Source: Acidovorax delafieldii (GTDB lineage Bacteria > Pseudomonadota > Gammaproteobacteria > Burkholderiales > Burkholderiaceae_C). From it: DNA of 64,000 nucleotides. A program made the translations under genes and the position numbers. The stretch is from assembly GCF_007993815.1 (NCBI RefSeq), contig NZ_VJWE01000011.1, forward strand, positions 186,001-250,000, read 5' to 3'. The stretch's first letter is position 1; each line of letters starts with the position of its first letter. The notes under the pieces were generated by a model. It saw only the letters and a program-made list of their open reading frames with translations, had not been told where the DNA came from and made no database searches. Positions 19,434 through 27,891 of the stretch are shown piece by piece.

Positions 19434-19949
19434 ATGAACCTCATCGAATGGGCCGTTGTCGGCGTATGCCGAGTGCTGCTGTGGATCAGCACGTCCGTCA
19501 TCTTCATCATCCTGGTGGCCAACACCGTGTTGCGCTACGCCACCGGCACCAGCCTGCAATGGGCCAATGAGGTGCCGGAGCTGCTGTTTCCGTGGCTGGT
19601 CATGTCTGGCGTAGTGCTGGCGGCAGCGCACGGTGCCCACATCACCACCAGCTTTCTGATGGACGCCGTACCGCCCGCGCTGCGCCGTTGGGCGGCCATC
19701 GGCAGCTGGCTGGTGGTGGCAGCGCTGTACGGCACGCTCGCCCGGGCCACCTTTCAGATGCTGGAGATCGTGCACGACGAGAAGTCGCCCATCCTGCAGG
19801 TGCCCGGGTCGCTTACCTATGGCTGCGTGATGGGTGGACTGGTGATGCTGGCGTTGCTGGCGCTCAAGTCGGCCTGGAACGCCTGGGCCACCCCGCCGGT
19901 GCCCAGCGCCCCCGGTGCCGAGACCGCCGTACCCGAGGCGCACTGGTAA
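19434..19949 (+). CDS. dctQ: TRAP transporter small permease DctQ
   Basis: The 171-residue small membrane subunit of a TRAP transporter has four hydrophobic helices, with RYATGTSLQWANEVPELLFPWLV in the second, typical of DctQ. It associates with DctM in the inner membrane. It lies 84 bp after dctP and 29 bp before dctM. Confidence 0.9.
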   Translation: MNLIEWAVVGVCRVLLWISTSVIFIILVANTVLRYATGTSLQWANEVPELLFPWLVMSGVVLAAAHGAHITTSFLMDAVPPALRRWAAIGSWLVVAALYGTLARATFQMLEIVHDEKSPILQVPGSLTYGCVMGGLVMLALLALKSAWNAWATPPVPSAPGAETAVPEAHW

Positions 19950-19978
19950 GCCCCGCCACCCCTGCCAAGGAACTCACC

Positions 19979-21238
19979 ATGAGCGCCCTCATTCTTTTTG
20001 TCTTTCTCGGTGCGGCCGTGCTGGCCATGCCCATTGCCCATGCGCTGCTGGTCGCGGCCATGGCGGCCGCCGCCACCTCCGACCGCGTGCCGCTCGACCT
20101 GCTGGTGCAGCAGATGGTGGCGCAGGTGCAGAGCTTTCCGCTGATCGCGATCCCGTTCTTCATGCTCACCGGCTCGCTCATGATGGGCGGCCGCCTGGGG
20201 GCTGCGCTGGTGGGCGTGCTCAGCACGCTGATCGGCCGCTTTCACGGCGGGCCCGCGCAGGTGGGCGTGCTGTCGTCCACGCTGTTCGGTGGCGTGTCGG
20301 GTTCGGCCGTGGCCGATGCCTCGGCCATCGGCTCGCTGCTGATTCCCTGGCACAAGCGCCTGGGCTATCCGCCCGCTTTTTCTGCAGCCACGCTGGCTGC
20401 AGCGGCCACCATCGACATCCTGATCCCGCCCTCGATCCCGATGATTCTGTTCGCCCTGACGGCCAATGCCTCCATTGCGGCACTGTTTGTCGCGGGCATC
20501 CTGCCCGGCATCCTGATGTGCGTGGGCTTTATGTTCATGTGCTGGTGGGTCGGCAAGCGCCGCAACTTCCCACGCGACACCACCCCCATCAACTGGAGTG
20601 AATTCCGCGTGCACCTGCTGTACTCGTCGCCCGCGCTGCTGCTGCCGGTGCTGATCGTGTTGTTCCTGCGCTTTGGCATTGCCACACCCACCGAGGTGGC
20701 CGTGTTGTCCACGCTGTACGCCGCTGCGGTGTCGGTGGTGGTGTACCGCGACCTGTCGCTCAAGCGCCTGAACGATGCCGTGGTGCATGCGGGCCTGGCG
20801 ACCGGCGTGGTGCTGCTGGTGATCATGGCCTCTGCCGCAATCGGCTGGCTGCTGACCTATGACCAGATGCCCACAGGTGTGGCCCACTGGATCCAGCAGA
20901 ACGTGAGCCAGGGCTGGATCGTGATTCTGATCATGAACCTGCTGATGCTGTTCATCGGCATGTTCATCGACCTGCCGGCCGCCGTGCTGCTGCTGACCCC
21001 GGTGTTCCTGCCCCTGGCCGAAAGCATTGGCATGGACCCGGTGCAGCTGGGAATCATGATGGTGGTGAACCTGGCTGTAGGCCTCTACACCCCGCCGGTG
21101 GGCACCACGCTGTTCATCACCAGCGCACTGGCCAAGGTCAAGGTGGGCCAGACGGTGCGCGAGCTGGGGCCGTTTTACTTCGTGGCCTTCTTGGTGCTGG
21201 CGCTGGTGTCTTACGTGCCGGCCTCGATCCTTCGCTGA
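19979..21238 (+). CDS. dctM: TRAP transporter large permease DctM
   Basis: The 419-residue membrane protein is the Na+-driven transport subunit. It has about 12 hydrophobic segments and the conserved DctM stretches FFMLTGSLMMGGRL, GGVSGSAVADASAIGSLLIP and NLAVGLYTPPVGTTLF. ATG 19979 is taken; a longer frame starting at 19592 lies out of register over dctQ. Confidence 0.95.
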   Translation: MSALILFVFLGAAVLAMPIAHALLVAAMAAAATSDRVPLDLLVQQMVAQVQSFPLIAIPFFMLTGSLMMGGRLGAALVGVLSTLIGRFHGGPAQVGVLSSTLFGGVSGSAVADASAIGSLLIPWHKRLGYPPAFSAATLAAAATIDILIPPSIPMILFALTANASIAALFVAGILPGILMCVGFMFMCWWVGKRRNFPRDTTPINWSEFRVHLLYSSPALLLPVLIVLFLRFGIATPTEVAVLSTLYAAAVSVVVYRDLSLKRLNDAVVHAGLATGVVLLVIMASAAIGWLLTYDQMPTGVAHWIQQNVSQGWIVILIMNLLMLFIGMFIDLPAAVLLLTPVFLPLAESIGMDPVQLGIMMVVNLAVGLYTPPVGTTLFITSALAKVKVGQTVRELGPFYFVAFLVLALVSYVPASILR

Positions 21239-21275
21239 CCGCTTTTCTTCCCCCGCTTTCACACAGGAGAACTCC

Positions 21276-22115
21276 ATGACTTCCGCCGCAGACAAACTGC
21301 AGGCGCTGGCCCGGTGCGCCCATCGCATCCGCCGCTACGCCGTTCGCATGGGTGAGGTTCAGGGCCAGGGCTACATCGGCCAGGCCCTGGGCTGGGCCGA
21401 CGTGCTGGCCGTGGCCTATGGCCATGCGCTGAACCTACAACCCCAAGACCCCACCTGGGAGGGCCGTGACCGCTTTCTGCTCTCGCACGGCCACTACGCC
21501 ATCGCCCACTACGCAGCGCTGATCGAAGCCGGCGTGATTCCGCAGGAGGAACTCGAAACCTACGGCAGCGACGACAGCCGCCTGCCCATGAGCGGTATGG
21601 CCACGTACACACCGGGCATGGAAATCTCGGGCGGCTCTCTGGGCCAGGGCCTGGTGATCGGTGTGGGCATGGCGCTGGGCCTGAAGCAGAAAAAGAATCC
21701 CGCGTTCGTCTACAACTCCATGAGCGACGGCGAGCTGGACGAAGGCTCTACCTGGGAGGCCGCCATGTCGGCGGCCCACCACCAGCTCGACAACCTGATC
21801 TGCCTGGTGGACATCAACAACCAGCAGGCAGACGGTCCCAGCAGCCAGGTGCTGGGCTTCGAGCCCCTGGCCGACAAATGGCTGGCCTTTGGCTGGCATG
21901 TGCAGCGTGTCGATGGCAACGACCTGGCTGCCGTGCTGGCGGCCTTTGACACCGCGCGAAATCTGACAGAGCCCAAGCCGCGCGTGATCCTGTTCAACAC
22001 GCTCATGGGCAAAGGCGTTCCCTTCCTGGAGACGCGCGACAAGAACCACTTCATCCGCGTCGATCCGCCCGAGTGGCAGCAGGCCCTCGCCATCCTCGAC
22101 CAGAACGCACCCTAA
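21276..22115 (+). CDS. transketolase-like enzyme, N-terminal (TPP-binding) subunit
   Basis: The 279-residue protein matches only the first third of transketolase. It has the TPP/Mg motif SDGELDEGSTWEA and NNQQADG, and the catalytic-site FLLSHGHYAIAHYAAL. Together with the next gene it would form a split transketolase. Known split enzymes act on unusual ketose substrates such as apulose-4-P or sulfofructose. There is no sugar kinase nearby, so the substrate is open. AGGAGA lies near the start. Confidence 0.9.
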   Translation: MTSAADKLQALARCAHRIRRYAVRMGEVQGQGYIGQALGWADVLAVAYGHALNLQPQDPTWEGRDRFLLSHGHYAIAHYAALIEAGVIPQEELETYGSDDSRLPMSGMATYTPGMEISGGSLGQGLVIGVGMALGLKQKKNPAFVYNSMSDGELDEGSTWEAAMSAAHHQLDNLICLVDINNQQADGPSSQVLGFEPLADKWLAFGWHVQRVDGNDLAAVLAAFDTARNLTEPKPRVILFNTLMGKGVPFLETRDKNHFIRVDPPEWQQALAILDQNAP

Positions 22116-22126
22116 GGAGCCGCCGC

Positions 22127-23131
22127 ATGAACACCGTCGCCGAGAAAAAACCGCGCCTGACCACCTCCGCCATGATCGCCTCCATCGCGGGCGAGGGGCA
22201 GCGCGTCAAGGCCGCACCGTTTGGCAAGGCCTTGGTCGAACTGGCCGCTACCCGCCCCGAGATCGTGGGTATGACCGCCGACCTGGCCAAGTACACCGAC
22301 CTGCACCTGTTTGCGCAGGCCTACCCCGAGCGCTTCTACCAGATGGGCATGGCCGAACAGCTGCTGATGGGTGCGGCAGGCGGCATGGCCAAGGAAGGGC
22401 TGATTCCCTTCGCCACCACCTACGCCGTGTTTGGCACGCGCCGCGCGTACGACTTCATCCACCAGGTGATTGCCGAAGAAAATCTGAACGTGAAGATGTG
22501 CTGCGCGCTGCCCGGCCTGACCACCGGCTATGGCCCGAGCCACCAAGCCACTGAAGACATCGCCATGATGCGTGGCATCCCGGGCCTGACCATCATCGAC
22601 CCCAGCGATGCCCTCGACATCGAGCAGGCCGTGCCGCAAATGGCTGCCCACAACGGCCCCGTCTACATGCGCCTGCTGCGCGGCAATGTGCCGCTGGTAC
22701 TGGACGAGTACGACTACCAGTTTGAGCTGGGCAAGGCCAAGCGCCTGGTGGATGGCGACGAGGTGCTCATCATCTCCAGCGGCTTCCTGACCATGCGCGC
22801 GCTCGAGGTGGCCAAGGCGCTGCAGGCCGACCGCATCGGCGTGGGCGTGCTGCATTGCCCCACCATCAAGCCACTCGATGTAACAACCATCCTGGCCGAG
22901 GTGCAGCGCAAGCCGCGCCTGGTGGTGGTGGCCGAGAACCATTCGGTGGTTGGCGGCCTGGGCGAGGCTGTGGCCAGCGCGCTGCTGCAAAACGGCGTAC
23001 AGCCCGCGCGGTTCCGCCTGGCGGGGCTGCCCGATGCCTACCTGGATGCGGGGGCCCTGCCCACGCTGCACGACCGCTACGGCATCAGTACCGAGGCGCT
23101 GTCGGCGCGCGTCAAGGCGTGGTTGAAATAA
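22127..23131 (+). CDS. transketolase-like enzyme, C-terminal subunit
   Basis: The 334-residue partner carries the pyrimidine-binding and C-terminal domains. It has the conserved glutamate region YQMGMAEQLLMGAAGG, FATTYAVFGTRRAYDFIHQV, GPSHQATEDIAMMRGIPGL and VVVAENHSVVGGLGEAVA. It starts 11 bp after the first subunit, with AAGGAG upstream. Subunit splitting resembles DXS/TK-C-type families. It closes the operon. Confidence 0.9.
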   Translation: MNTVAEKKPRLTTSAMIASIAGEGQRVKAAPFGKALVELAATRPEIVGMTADLAKYTDLHLFAQAYPERFYQMGMAEQLLMGAAGGMAKEGLIPFATTYAVFGTRRAYDFIHQVIAEENLNVKMCCALPGLTTGYGPSHQATEDIAMMRGIPGLTIIDPSDALDIEQAVPQMAAHNGPVYMRLLRGNVPLVLDEYDYQFELGKAKRLVDGDEVLIISSGFLTMRALEVAKALQADRIGVGVLHCPTIKPLDVTTILAEVQRKPRLVVVAENHSVVGGLGEAVASALLQNGVQPARFRLAGLPDAYLDAGALPTLHDRYGISTEALSARVKAWLK

Positions 23132-23207
23132 AACTGAAGCCCTGGGAGGCAGGTCCGCACCCTTAGCGCCTGCGCAATGGCTGCGCAGCGTTGCAGCGAT
23201 GTGCGGT

Positions 23208-23636
23208 TTACCGCGCCCTGCCCTCTTCCACCAACTCGATCGGCAACCCGTCCGGGTCGGCAAAAAAGGTGAACAGCGCCCCGGTGAACGGGTCCGTGCG
23301 CACCGGCTCCACGGCCACGCCATGGGCGGCCAAGGCAGCTACGCTGGCCGCCATGTCGGCCACGCGCAGGGCCAGGTGGCGCAGGCCACAGGCCTCGGGG
23401 TAGGACGGGCGCGCAGGCGGTTCAGGAAAGGAAAACAGCTCCACCTGCGTGCCATCGGGCAGTTGCAGGTCCAGCTTGTACGACTGCCGCTCGGCGCGGT
23501 AGTGTTCGTGCACCACCTGCAAACCCAGCACCTCGGTGTAGAAGCGGCGGGAGCGGGCGTAGTCGCTGGCGATGATGGCCACATGGTGCACACCGGTGGG
23601 CCGGAGCATGGGCGGTGGTGCGCTGTTGCTGCTCAT
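23208..23636 (-). CDS. VOC-family protein, YaeR/GloA2-like
   Basis: The 142-residue protein is a glyoxalase/dioxygenase fold protein. HHVAIIASDYARSRRFY, LDLQLPDGTQVELFSFP, GLRHLALRV and FFADPDGLPIEL match YaeR, with H17, E66, H87 and E137 as likely metal ligands. The function of YaeR is uncertain, perhaps a glyoxalase I-like metal enzyme. It overlaps glk by four bases (ATGA) and is probably co-translated with it. Confidence 0.85.
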   Translation of the reverse strand: MSSNSAPPPMLRPTGVHHVAIIASDYARSRRFYTEVLGLQVVHEHYRAERQSYKLDLQLPDGTQVELFSFPEPPARPSYPEACGLRHLALRVADMAASVAALAAHGVAVEPVRTDPFTGALFTFFADPDGLPIELVEEGRAR

Positions 23637-24610
23637 GCGTCCGAGCCCGCAATGTCCAGCGCGCGCGATGCGCCAAACAGCGCGGGCGTGGCGCCGGGGT
23701 CGATGACCCAGCAGGGAATGGTCGCCAGATAGGACTGGAAGCGCCCTTTGGATTCAAACTGCGCGCGGAACGGGGACTGGTCAAACCATGTGCCCAGGCG
23801 CGGCACCATGCCGCCGCCCAGGTACACACCACCGCGTGCACCCAGCGTGAGCGCCAGGTTGCCCGCCACACTGCCCAGAAAGCCGCAGAACAGCTCCAGC
23901 GCCTCCAGCGCCAGCGAGTCGTTGGCCTGCAGCGCCAGCTCGGTCACCTGTGCGGCGGAGCTGACTTCCTTGCCACCGCGCTGGGCCAGCCGACGCAGCG
24001 CGTGGTACAGGTCCACCAGCCCGGCGCCACACACGGCGCGCTCGGCCGATACGTGGCCGTAGCGCTCTTGCAGAATGCCCAGCACATCGAACTCGCGCTG
24101 GGTCTGCGCGGCCAGCGTGACATGGCCGCCCTCGCCCGACAGCGGCACCCCCAGGCTCGAGCCGGGCGGAAACACCAGGCCCGACACGCCCAGGCCCGTG
24201 CCCGGGCCCAGCAGCGCAATCGCAGCGCCCGGCACGGCCACACCGCCGCCCACGGGGCGCAGCTGCTCGGGCGTGAGCAGGGGCAGCGCCAGCGCGAGTG
24301 CGGTGAAGTCGTTGATGACCACCAGCCGCTCAAAACCAAAGGCCTCGCGCACGGCGCGCTGCGAGAAGCTCCAGCTGTGGTTGGTCATGCGGATGGCGTC
24401 TCCCGTGACCGGGTTGGCAATGCCAAACGCCGCCTCGCGCGGGGTGGCGATGTTCACTTCGGCCAGGTAGGCCGCCAGTGCGGCGTCCACCGTGGGGAAC
24501 TGTGCGCAGGGCAGCACACGGGTGTCGTGCAGGGGGCCATCGGGCTGGTCTTGCCAGGCCAGGCGAATGTTGGTGCCGCCAATGTCGGCCAGCAGGCGCA
24601 GGGGTGTCAT
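23633..24610 (-). CDS. glk: glucokinase
   Basis: The 325-residue kinase phosphorylates glucose at C6 using ATP. It shows ADIGGTNIRLA at the N-terminus, the glucose-binding NHSWSFS and INDFTALALALP stretches, GPGTGLGVSGLV, and PLSGEGGHVTLA with the glucose-contacting Glu and His. It belongs to the Glk (not ROK) class. It stands next to the glucose ABC transporter, so uptake and phosphorylation are linked. Confidence 0.94.
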   Translation of the reverse strand: MTPLRLLADIGGTNIRLAWQDQPDGPLHDTRVLPCAQFPTVDAALAAYLAEVNIATPREAAFGIANPVTGDAIRMTNHSWSFSQRAVREAFGFERLVVINDFTALALALPLLTPEQLRPVGGGVAVPGAAIALLGPGTGLGVSGLVFPPGSSLGVPLSGEGGHVTLAAQTQREFDVLGILQERYGHVSAERAVCGAGLVDLYHALRRLAQRGGKEVSSAAQVTELALQANDSLALEALELFCGFLGSVAGNLALTLGARGGVYLGGGMVPRLGTWFDQSPFRAQFESKGRFQSYLATIPCWVIDPGATPALFGASRALDIAGSDA

Positions 24611-24626
24611 GCGGTGTTTTTAAGCA

Positions 24627-24680
24627 AAAACAGCTGCCAGCGCTAGTAGAACATGCGCTAGCAGCTATTGTTTCAATAGC
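24627..24680. repeat. short palindromic intergenic repeat, copy 3
   Basis: CAGCTGCCAGCGCTAGTA and TGCGCTAGCAGCTATTGTTT form the typical AGCTGCCAGCGCT / AGCGCTAGCAGCTAT inverted pair, followed by TTCAATAGC. It lies upstream of glk. Confidence 0.6.
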
Positions 24681-24684
24681 AACC

Positions 24685-24847
24685 AGTGTACTGTCCCGCA
24701 AATAGCTGCACGAAATGAAATCGATGACATCGCGCCCAGAGCAAGGCGCAAACCGCAGTGATAGCCGTCGCTATCGCGAGGATTTGCAACGCAGCCCTGG
24801 GGGTGAGGACGCGATTTCATGTGCAGCTATTTGCGGGACAGCACACT
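24685..24847. mobile_element. 163 bp MITE-like palindromic element
   Basis: Terminal inverted repeats of 27 bp (24685-24711 and 24821-24847, one mismatch) contain CTGTCCCGCAAATAGCTGCA. The interior is itself palindromic, with GATAGC-CGTC-GCTATC (24760-24775) at the exact centre. There is no coding capacity, and no clear target duplication was found. It lies between glk and gtsD. Confidence 0.5.
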
Positions 24848-24883
24848 ACATGCAACGATCCGGCGGCGCTTGCGCCGCGCGGC

Positions 24884-25945
24884 TCACGCCAGCCGATTCT
24901 CGCTGCTGGCGTCAAACCAGTGGGCGTTGGCGGGCTCTACCGCCAGGCCCACGGCGTCGCCGGGCTGCACGCGGGTCTGGGCGTCGGTGCGCAGCGTGAC
25001 GCTGCCTGCGGCCGTGTCCACCATCACATAGGTGTCGGGGCCTGTGGGCTCCACCACGCTGACGCGGCCGCGCCACGGGGCCGTCTCCTGCATCACCAGG
25101 TGCTCGGGGCGCACGCCCAGCAGCACCTCGTTGGCACTGGCGGGGGCCGCAAGGTTCAGCGCTGCGCCCTGGATGCCAAACTGCCCCCCCGTGGCCGCAC
25201 CGCGCAGCAGGTTCATGGTGGGCGAGCCGATGAAGGTGGCCACATAGGTGTTGGCCGGGCGGTTGTAGATGTCGTCCGGCGTGCCCAGCTGCTGCACCAC
25301 ACCGCCCTTCATCACCGCGATGCGCGAGCCCAGGGTCATGGCCTCGACCTGGTCGTGTGTGACGTACACGCTGGTGATGCCGCTGGCCTGGTGGAGGCGC
25401 TTGATCTCGGCGCGCATCTCCACGCGCAGCTTGGCGTCCAGGTTGGACAGCGGCTCGTCAAACAGGAACAGTTGCGGCTGGCGCGCCAGCGCCCGCCCCA
25501 TGGCCACACGCTGGCGCTGGCCGCCCGACAGCTGGCTGGGCCGGCGGTCCAGCAGGTGGCTGATCTGCAGCATGGCGGCCACTTCGTTGATGCGCTTTTG
25601 GCGCTCGGCCTTGGGCATCTTGCGCATCTCCAGCGCAAAGCCGATGTTGTCGGCCACGCTCAGCGTGGGGTACAGCGCATAGCTCTGGAACACCATGGCG
25701 ATGTCGCGGTCGCGCGGGGGCATGCCCACCACGTTTTTGCCACCGATGCGGATCTCGCCCTCGGTGGGTTCATCGAGCCCCGCAATGATGTTGAGCAGCG
25801 TGGACTTGCCGCAGCCCGAGGGGCCGACGAGGATGAGGAACTCGCCGGGCGCGACGTGGATGTCCACCTTGCGCAGCACCTCCACGCTTTTGTCGCCTTT
25901 GCCAAAGCGCTTGTTGATGCCTGCAATGTCGAGTGATGACGCCAT
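24884..25945 (-). CDS. gtsD: glucose/sugar ABC transporter ATP-binding protein (UgpC/MalK type)
   Basis: The 353-residue ATPase drives the sugar ABC importer. Walker A is GPSGCGKST, signature LSGGQRQRVAMGRAL, Walker [13 protein letters not shown], and the C-terminal OB-type regulatory domain (from about residue 235) is MalK-like. It follows the two permease genes on the same strand with a 3 bp gap. GtsD is the Pseudomonas name for the same context; a wider sugar range is possible. Confidence 0.9.
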   Translation of the reverse strand: MASSLDIAGINKRFGKGDKSVEVLRKVDIHVAPGEFLILVGPSGCGKSTLLNIIAGLDEPTEGEIRIGGKNVVGMPPRDRDIAMVFQSYALYPTLSVADNIGFALEMRKMPKAERQKRINEVAAMLQISHLLDRRPSQLSGGQRQRVAMGRALARQPQLFLFDEPLSNLDAKLRVEMRAEIKRLHQASGITSVYVTHDQVEAMTLGSRIAVMKGGVVQQLGTPDDIYNRPANTYVATFIGSPTMNLLRGAATGGQFGIQGAALNLAAPASANEVLLGVRPEHLVMQETAPWRGRVSVVEPTGPDTYVMVDTAAGSVTLRTDAQTRVQPGDAVGLAVEPANAHWFDASSENRLA

Positions 25946-25948
25946 GAT

Positions 25949-26818
25949 TTATCCCTTCACCGCGCCGGCCGTCAGCCCGCGCACAAAAAATTTACCCGCC
26001 AGCACATAGATCACCATCGTGGGCAGGCCCGCGATGATGGCGGCCGCCATGTCCACGTTGTAGGCTTTCACACTGCTGCTGGTGTTGGCCAGGTTGTTCA
26101 GACCCACGGTGATGGGCTTGGACTCGGTGCCCGAGAACACCACACCGAACAGAAAGTCGTTCCAGATGTTGGTGAACTGCCAGATCAGCGTGACCATCAC
26201 GATGGGCGTGGACAGCGGCAGCACGATGCGCCAGAAGATCTGCCAGAAGCTTGCGCCGTCCATGCGTGCGGCGTTCACCAGCTCCTTGGGGATGGCCGCG
26301 TAGTAGTTGCGAAAGAACAGCGTGGTGCCCGCCAGCCCCGCCAGGCAGTGCACCAGCACCAGCCCGGTGATGGAGCTGGACAACCCCAGCCAGCCCAGCA
26401 CCTGGCTCATGGGCAGCAGCACGACCTGGAAGGGCATGAACACGCCAAACAGCAGCAGGCCAAACAGCGTGTCGCTGCCGCGAAACTTCCACAGGCTCAG
26501 AACATAGCCGTTGAGCGCGCCCCACACGGTAGAGATGAGCACCGCTGGCACGGCCATGGCCACCGAGTTCCAGAAGAAGGGGCGCAAGCCGTTGCAGTCC
26601 ACCCCCGTGCAGGCGCTGGACCATGCCGTGCCCCAGGCCGACCAGTTGAGCGCAGCGGGCAGTGCCAGCAGCGAGGTGCTGCGGATTTCCTCGGCGTCCT
26701 TGAACGACGTGACGAGCATCGCGTACAGCGGCAGCAGAAAGAAGGCGGTGGCCAGGGCCAGCACCGTGTAGACCAGCAGGCGGCCCACAGAAGGGAACAA
26801 GGAGGGCTTAGCGGTCAT
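25949..26818 (-). CDS. gtsC: glucose ABC transporter permease (GtsC-like)
   Basis: The 289-residue inner-membrane protein has six hydrophobic spans and the EAA loop ELVNAARMDGASFWQIFWRI of MalG-type permeases. The overall form (FKDAEEIRSTSLLALP near the N-terminus, ending AGKFFVRGLTAGAVKG) resembles Pseudomonas GtsC. It overlaps the upstream permease by 11 bp. Confidence 0.9.
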   Translation of the reverse strand: MTAKPSLFPSVGRLLVYTVLALATAFFLLPLYAMLVTSFKDAEEIRSTSLLALPAALNWSAWGTAWSSACTGVDCNGLRPFFWNSVAMAVPAVLISTVWGALNGYVLSLWKFRGSDTLFGLLLFGVFMPFQVVLLPMSQVLGWLGLSSSITGLVLVHCLAGLAGTTLFFRNYYAAIPKELVNAARMDGASFWQIFWRIVLPLSTPIVMVTLIWQFTNIWNDFLFGVVFSGTESKPITVGLNNLANTSSSVKAYNVDMAAAIIAGLPTMVIYVLAGKFFVRGLTAGAVKG

Positions 26819-27686
26819 GGGCTTTGGTCCGCAGTTCGCTGTAAAGGTAAGGAATCACCAGGGCCGCGACGGTGGCCAGCATCATGGTGGCGCTGGCCGC
26901 GCCCAGACCAATTTGCCCGCGCGAGAACGACATGGTGTACATGAAGGTGGCGGGCACATCGGTGGCAAAACCGGGGCCGCCCGCCGTCAGCGCCATCACC
27001 AAATCAAAGCTCTTGATGGCCAGGTGCGACAGCACCATGAGCGTGGAGAAGAACACCGGCCGCAGCGCGGGCAGCACGATGCGCCAGTAGATGCGCGGCA
27101 GCGAGGCACCATCGACCTGCGCGGCCTTGATGATGCTGTCGTCAATGCCGCGCAGCCCGGCCAGGAACAGCGCCATGGCAAACCCGGCGCTTTGCCAGAT
27201 GCCGGCGATTACCACGCAGTAGATCGCCATCTCGGTGTCCACCAGCCAGCCAAATTCAAAGTTCGTGAAGCCCCAGTCGCGCACCATCTTTTCGATGCCC
27301 AGGCCGGGGTTCAGCAGCCACTTCCAGGCCGTGCCGGTCACCACGAACGACAGCGCCATGGGGTACAGGTAGATGGTGCGCAGCGCGCCCTCGGCGCGGA
27401 TCTTCTGGTCCAGCAGCACGGCCAGCACCACACCAATCACCAGCGATCCGCCCACATAGCCCACGCCAAAAATGCCCAGGTTCTTCAGGGCGACCCACCA
27501 GCGGTCCATCTCCCACAGGCGCTCGTACTGCGCCAGGCCCGCCCATTCGTAGTTGGGCAGCATGCGCGATGCGGTGAGGCTGAGCACGCCGTTCCACACC
27601 ATGAGGCCATAGATGAAGGCAAAACCCAGCACAAACGCCGGGGTCACCACCAGCCTGGGCAGCCAGGTTTCAAAGGAATTCTTCAT
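26808..27686 (-). CDS. gtsB: glucose ABC transporter permease (GtsB-like)
   Basis: The 292-residue MalF-type permease has an EAA-like loop SIIKAAQVDGASLPRIYWRI and about six helices. ATG 27686 is chosen because GAGAG lies upstream and it opens the conserved start MKNSFETWLPRLVV; the extension to 27719 is weak. The 205 bp gap upstream contains the porin's terminator, so this gene may need its own promoter. The leader has short ACTC-rich direct repeats (27760-27795). Confidence 0.88.
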   Translation of the reverse strand: MKNSFETWLPRLVVTPAFVLGFAFIYGLMVWNGVLSLTASRMLPNYEWAGLAQYERLWEMDRWWVALKNLGIFGVGYVGGSLVIGVVLAVLLDQKIRAEGALRTIYLYPMALSFVVTGTAWKWLLNPGLGIEKMVRDWGFTNFEFGWLVDTEMAIYCVVIAGIWQSAGFAMALFLAGLRGIDDSIIKAAQVDGASLPRIYWRIVLPALRPVFFSTLMVLSHLAIKSFDLVMALTAGGPGFATDVPATFMYTMSFSRGQIGLGAASATMMLATVAALVIPYLYSELRTKAHDR

Positions 27687-27810
27687 TGCTTGCGAATCTC
27701 TCTTGCGTACGCACTGCACACGCTGCGCGCGCGGTAGGCGGTGTCTCGATCAGTCACTGAATCACCGTTTCACTCATTCACTCATTCACTCACCCACTTT
27801 GTGTCACATG

Positions 27811-27841
27811 AAAAAAGGGGGGTGCGCACAGAGCACCCCCC
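27811..27841 (-). terminator. rho-independent terminator after the porin gene
   Basis: On the minus strand GGGGGGTGC pairs perfectly with GCACCCCCC around a 7-base loop and is followed by TTTTTT. It lies 51 bp after the porin stop and 124 bp before gtsB, inside the transporter block. Confidence 0.9.
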
Positions 27842-27891
27842 AATGAACAAAGTGTCTACCTCAAACTAACTCGCTACTCACTCTCTCCCTC

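Noticed and set aside
19817-21328. A 503-codon minus-strand frame opposite dctM
   Set aside because: It is a His/Gln-rich shadow of a membrane protein gene.
27755-27800. CACTCATTCACTCATTCACTC run as a CRISPR or regulatory repeat
   Set aside because: It is only an 8-base simple repeat with a few units and no spacers.
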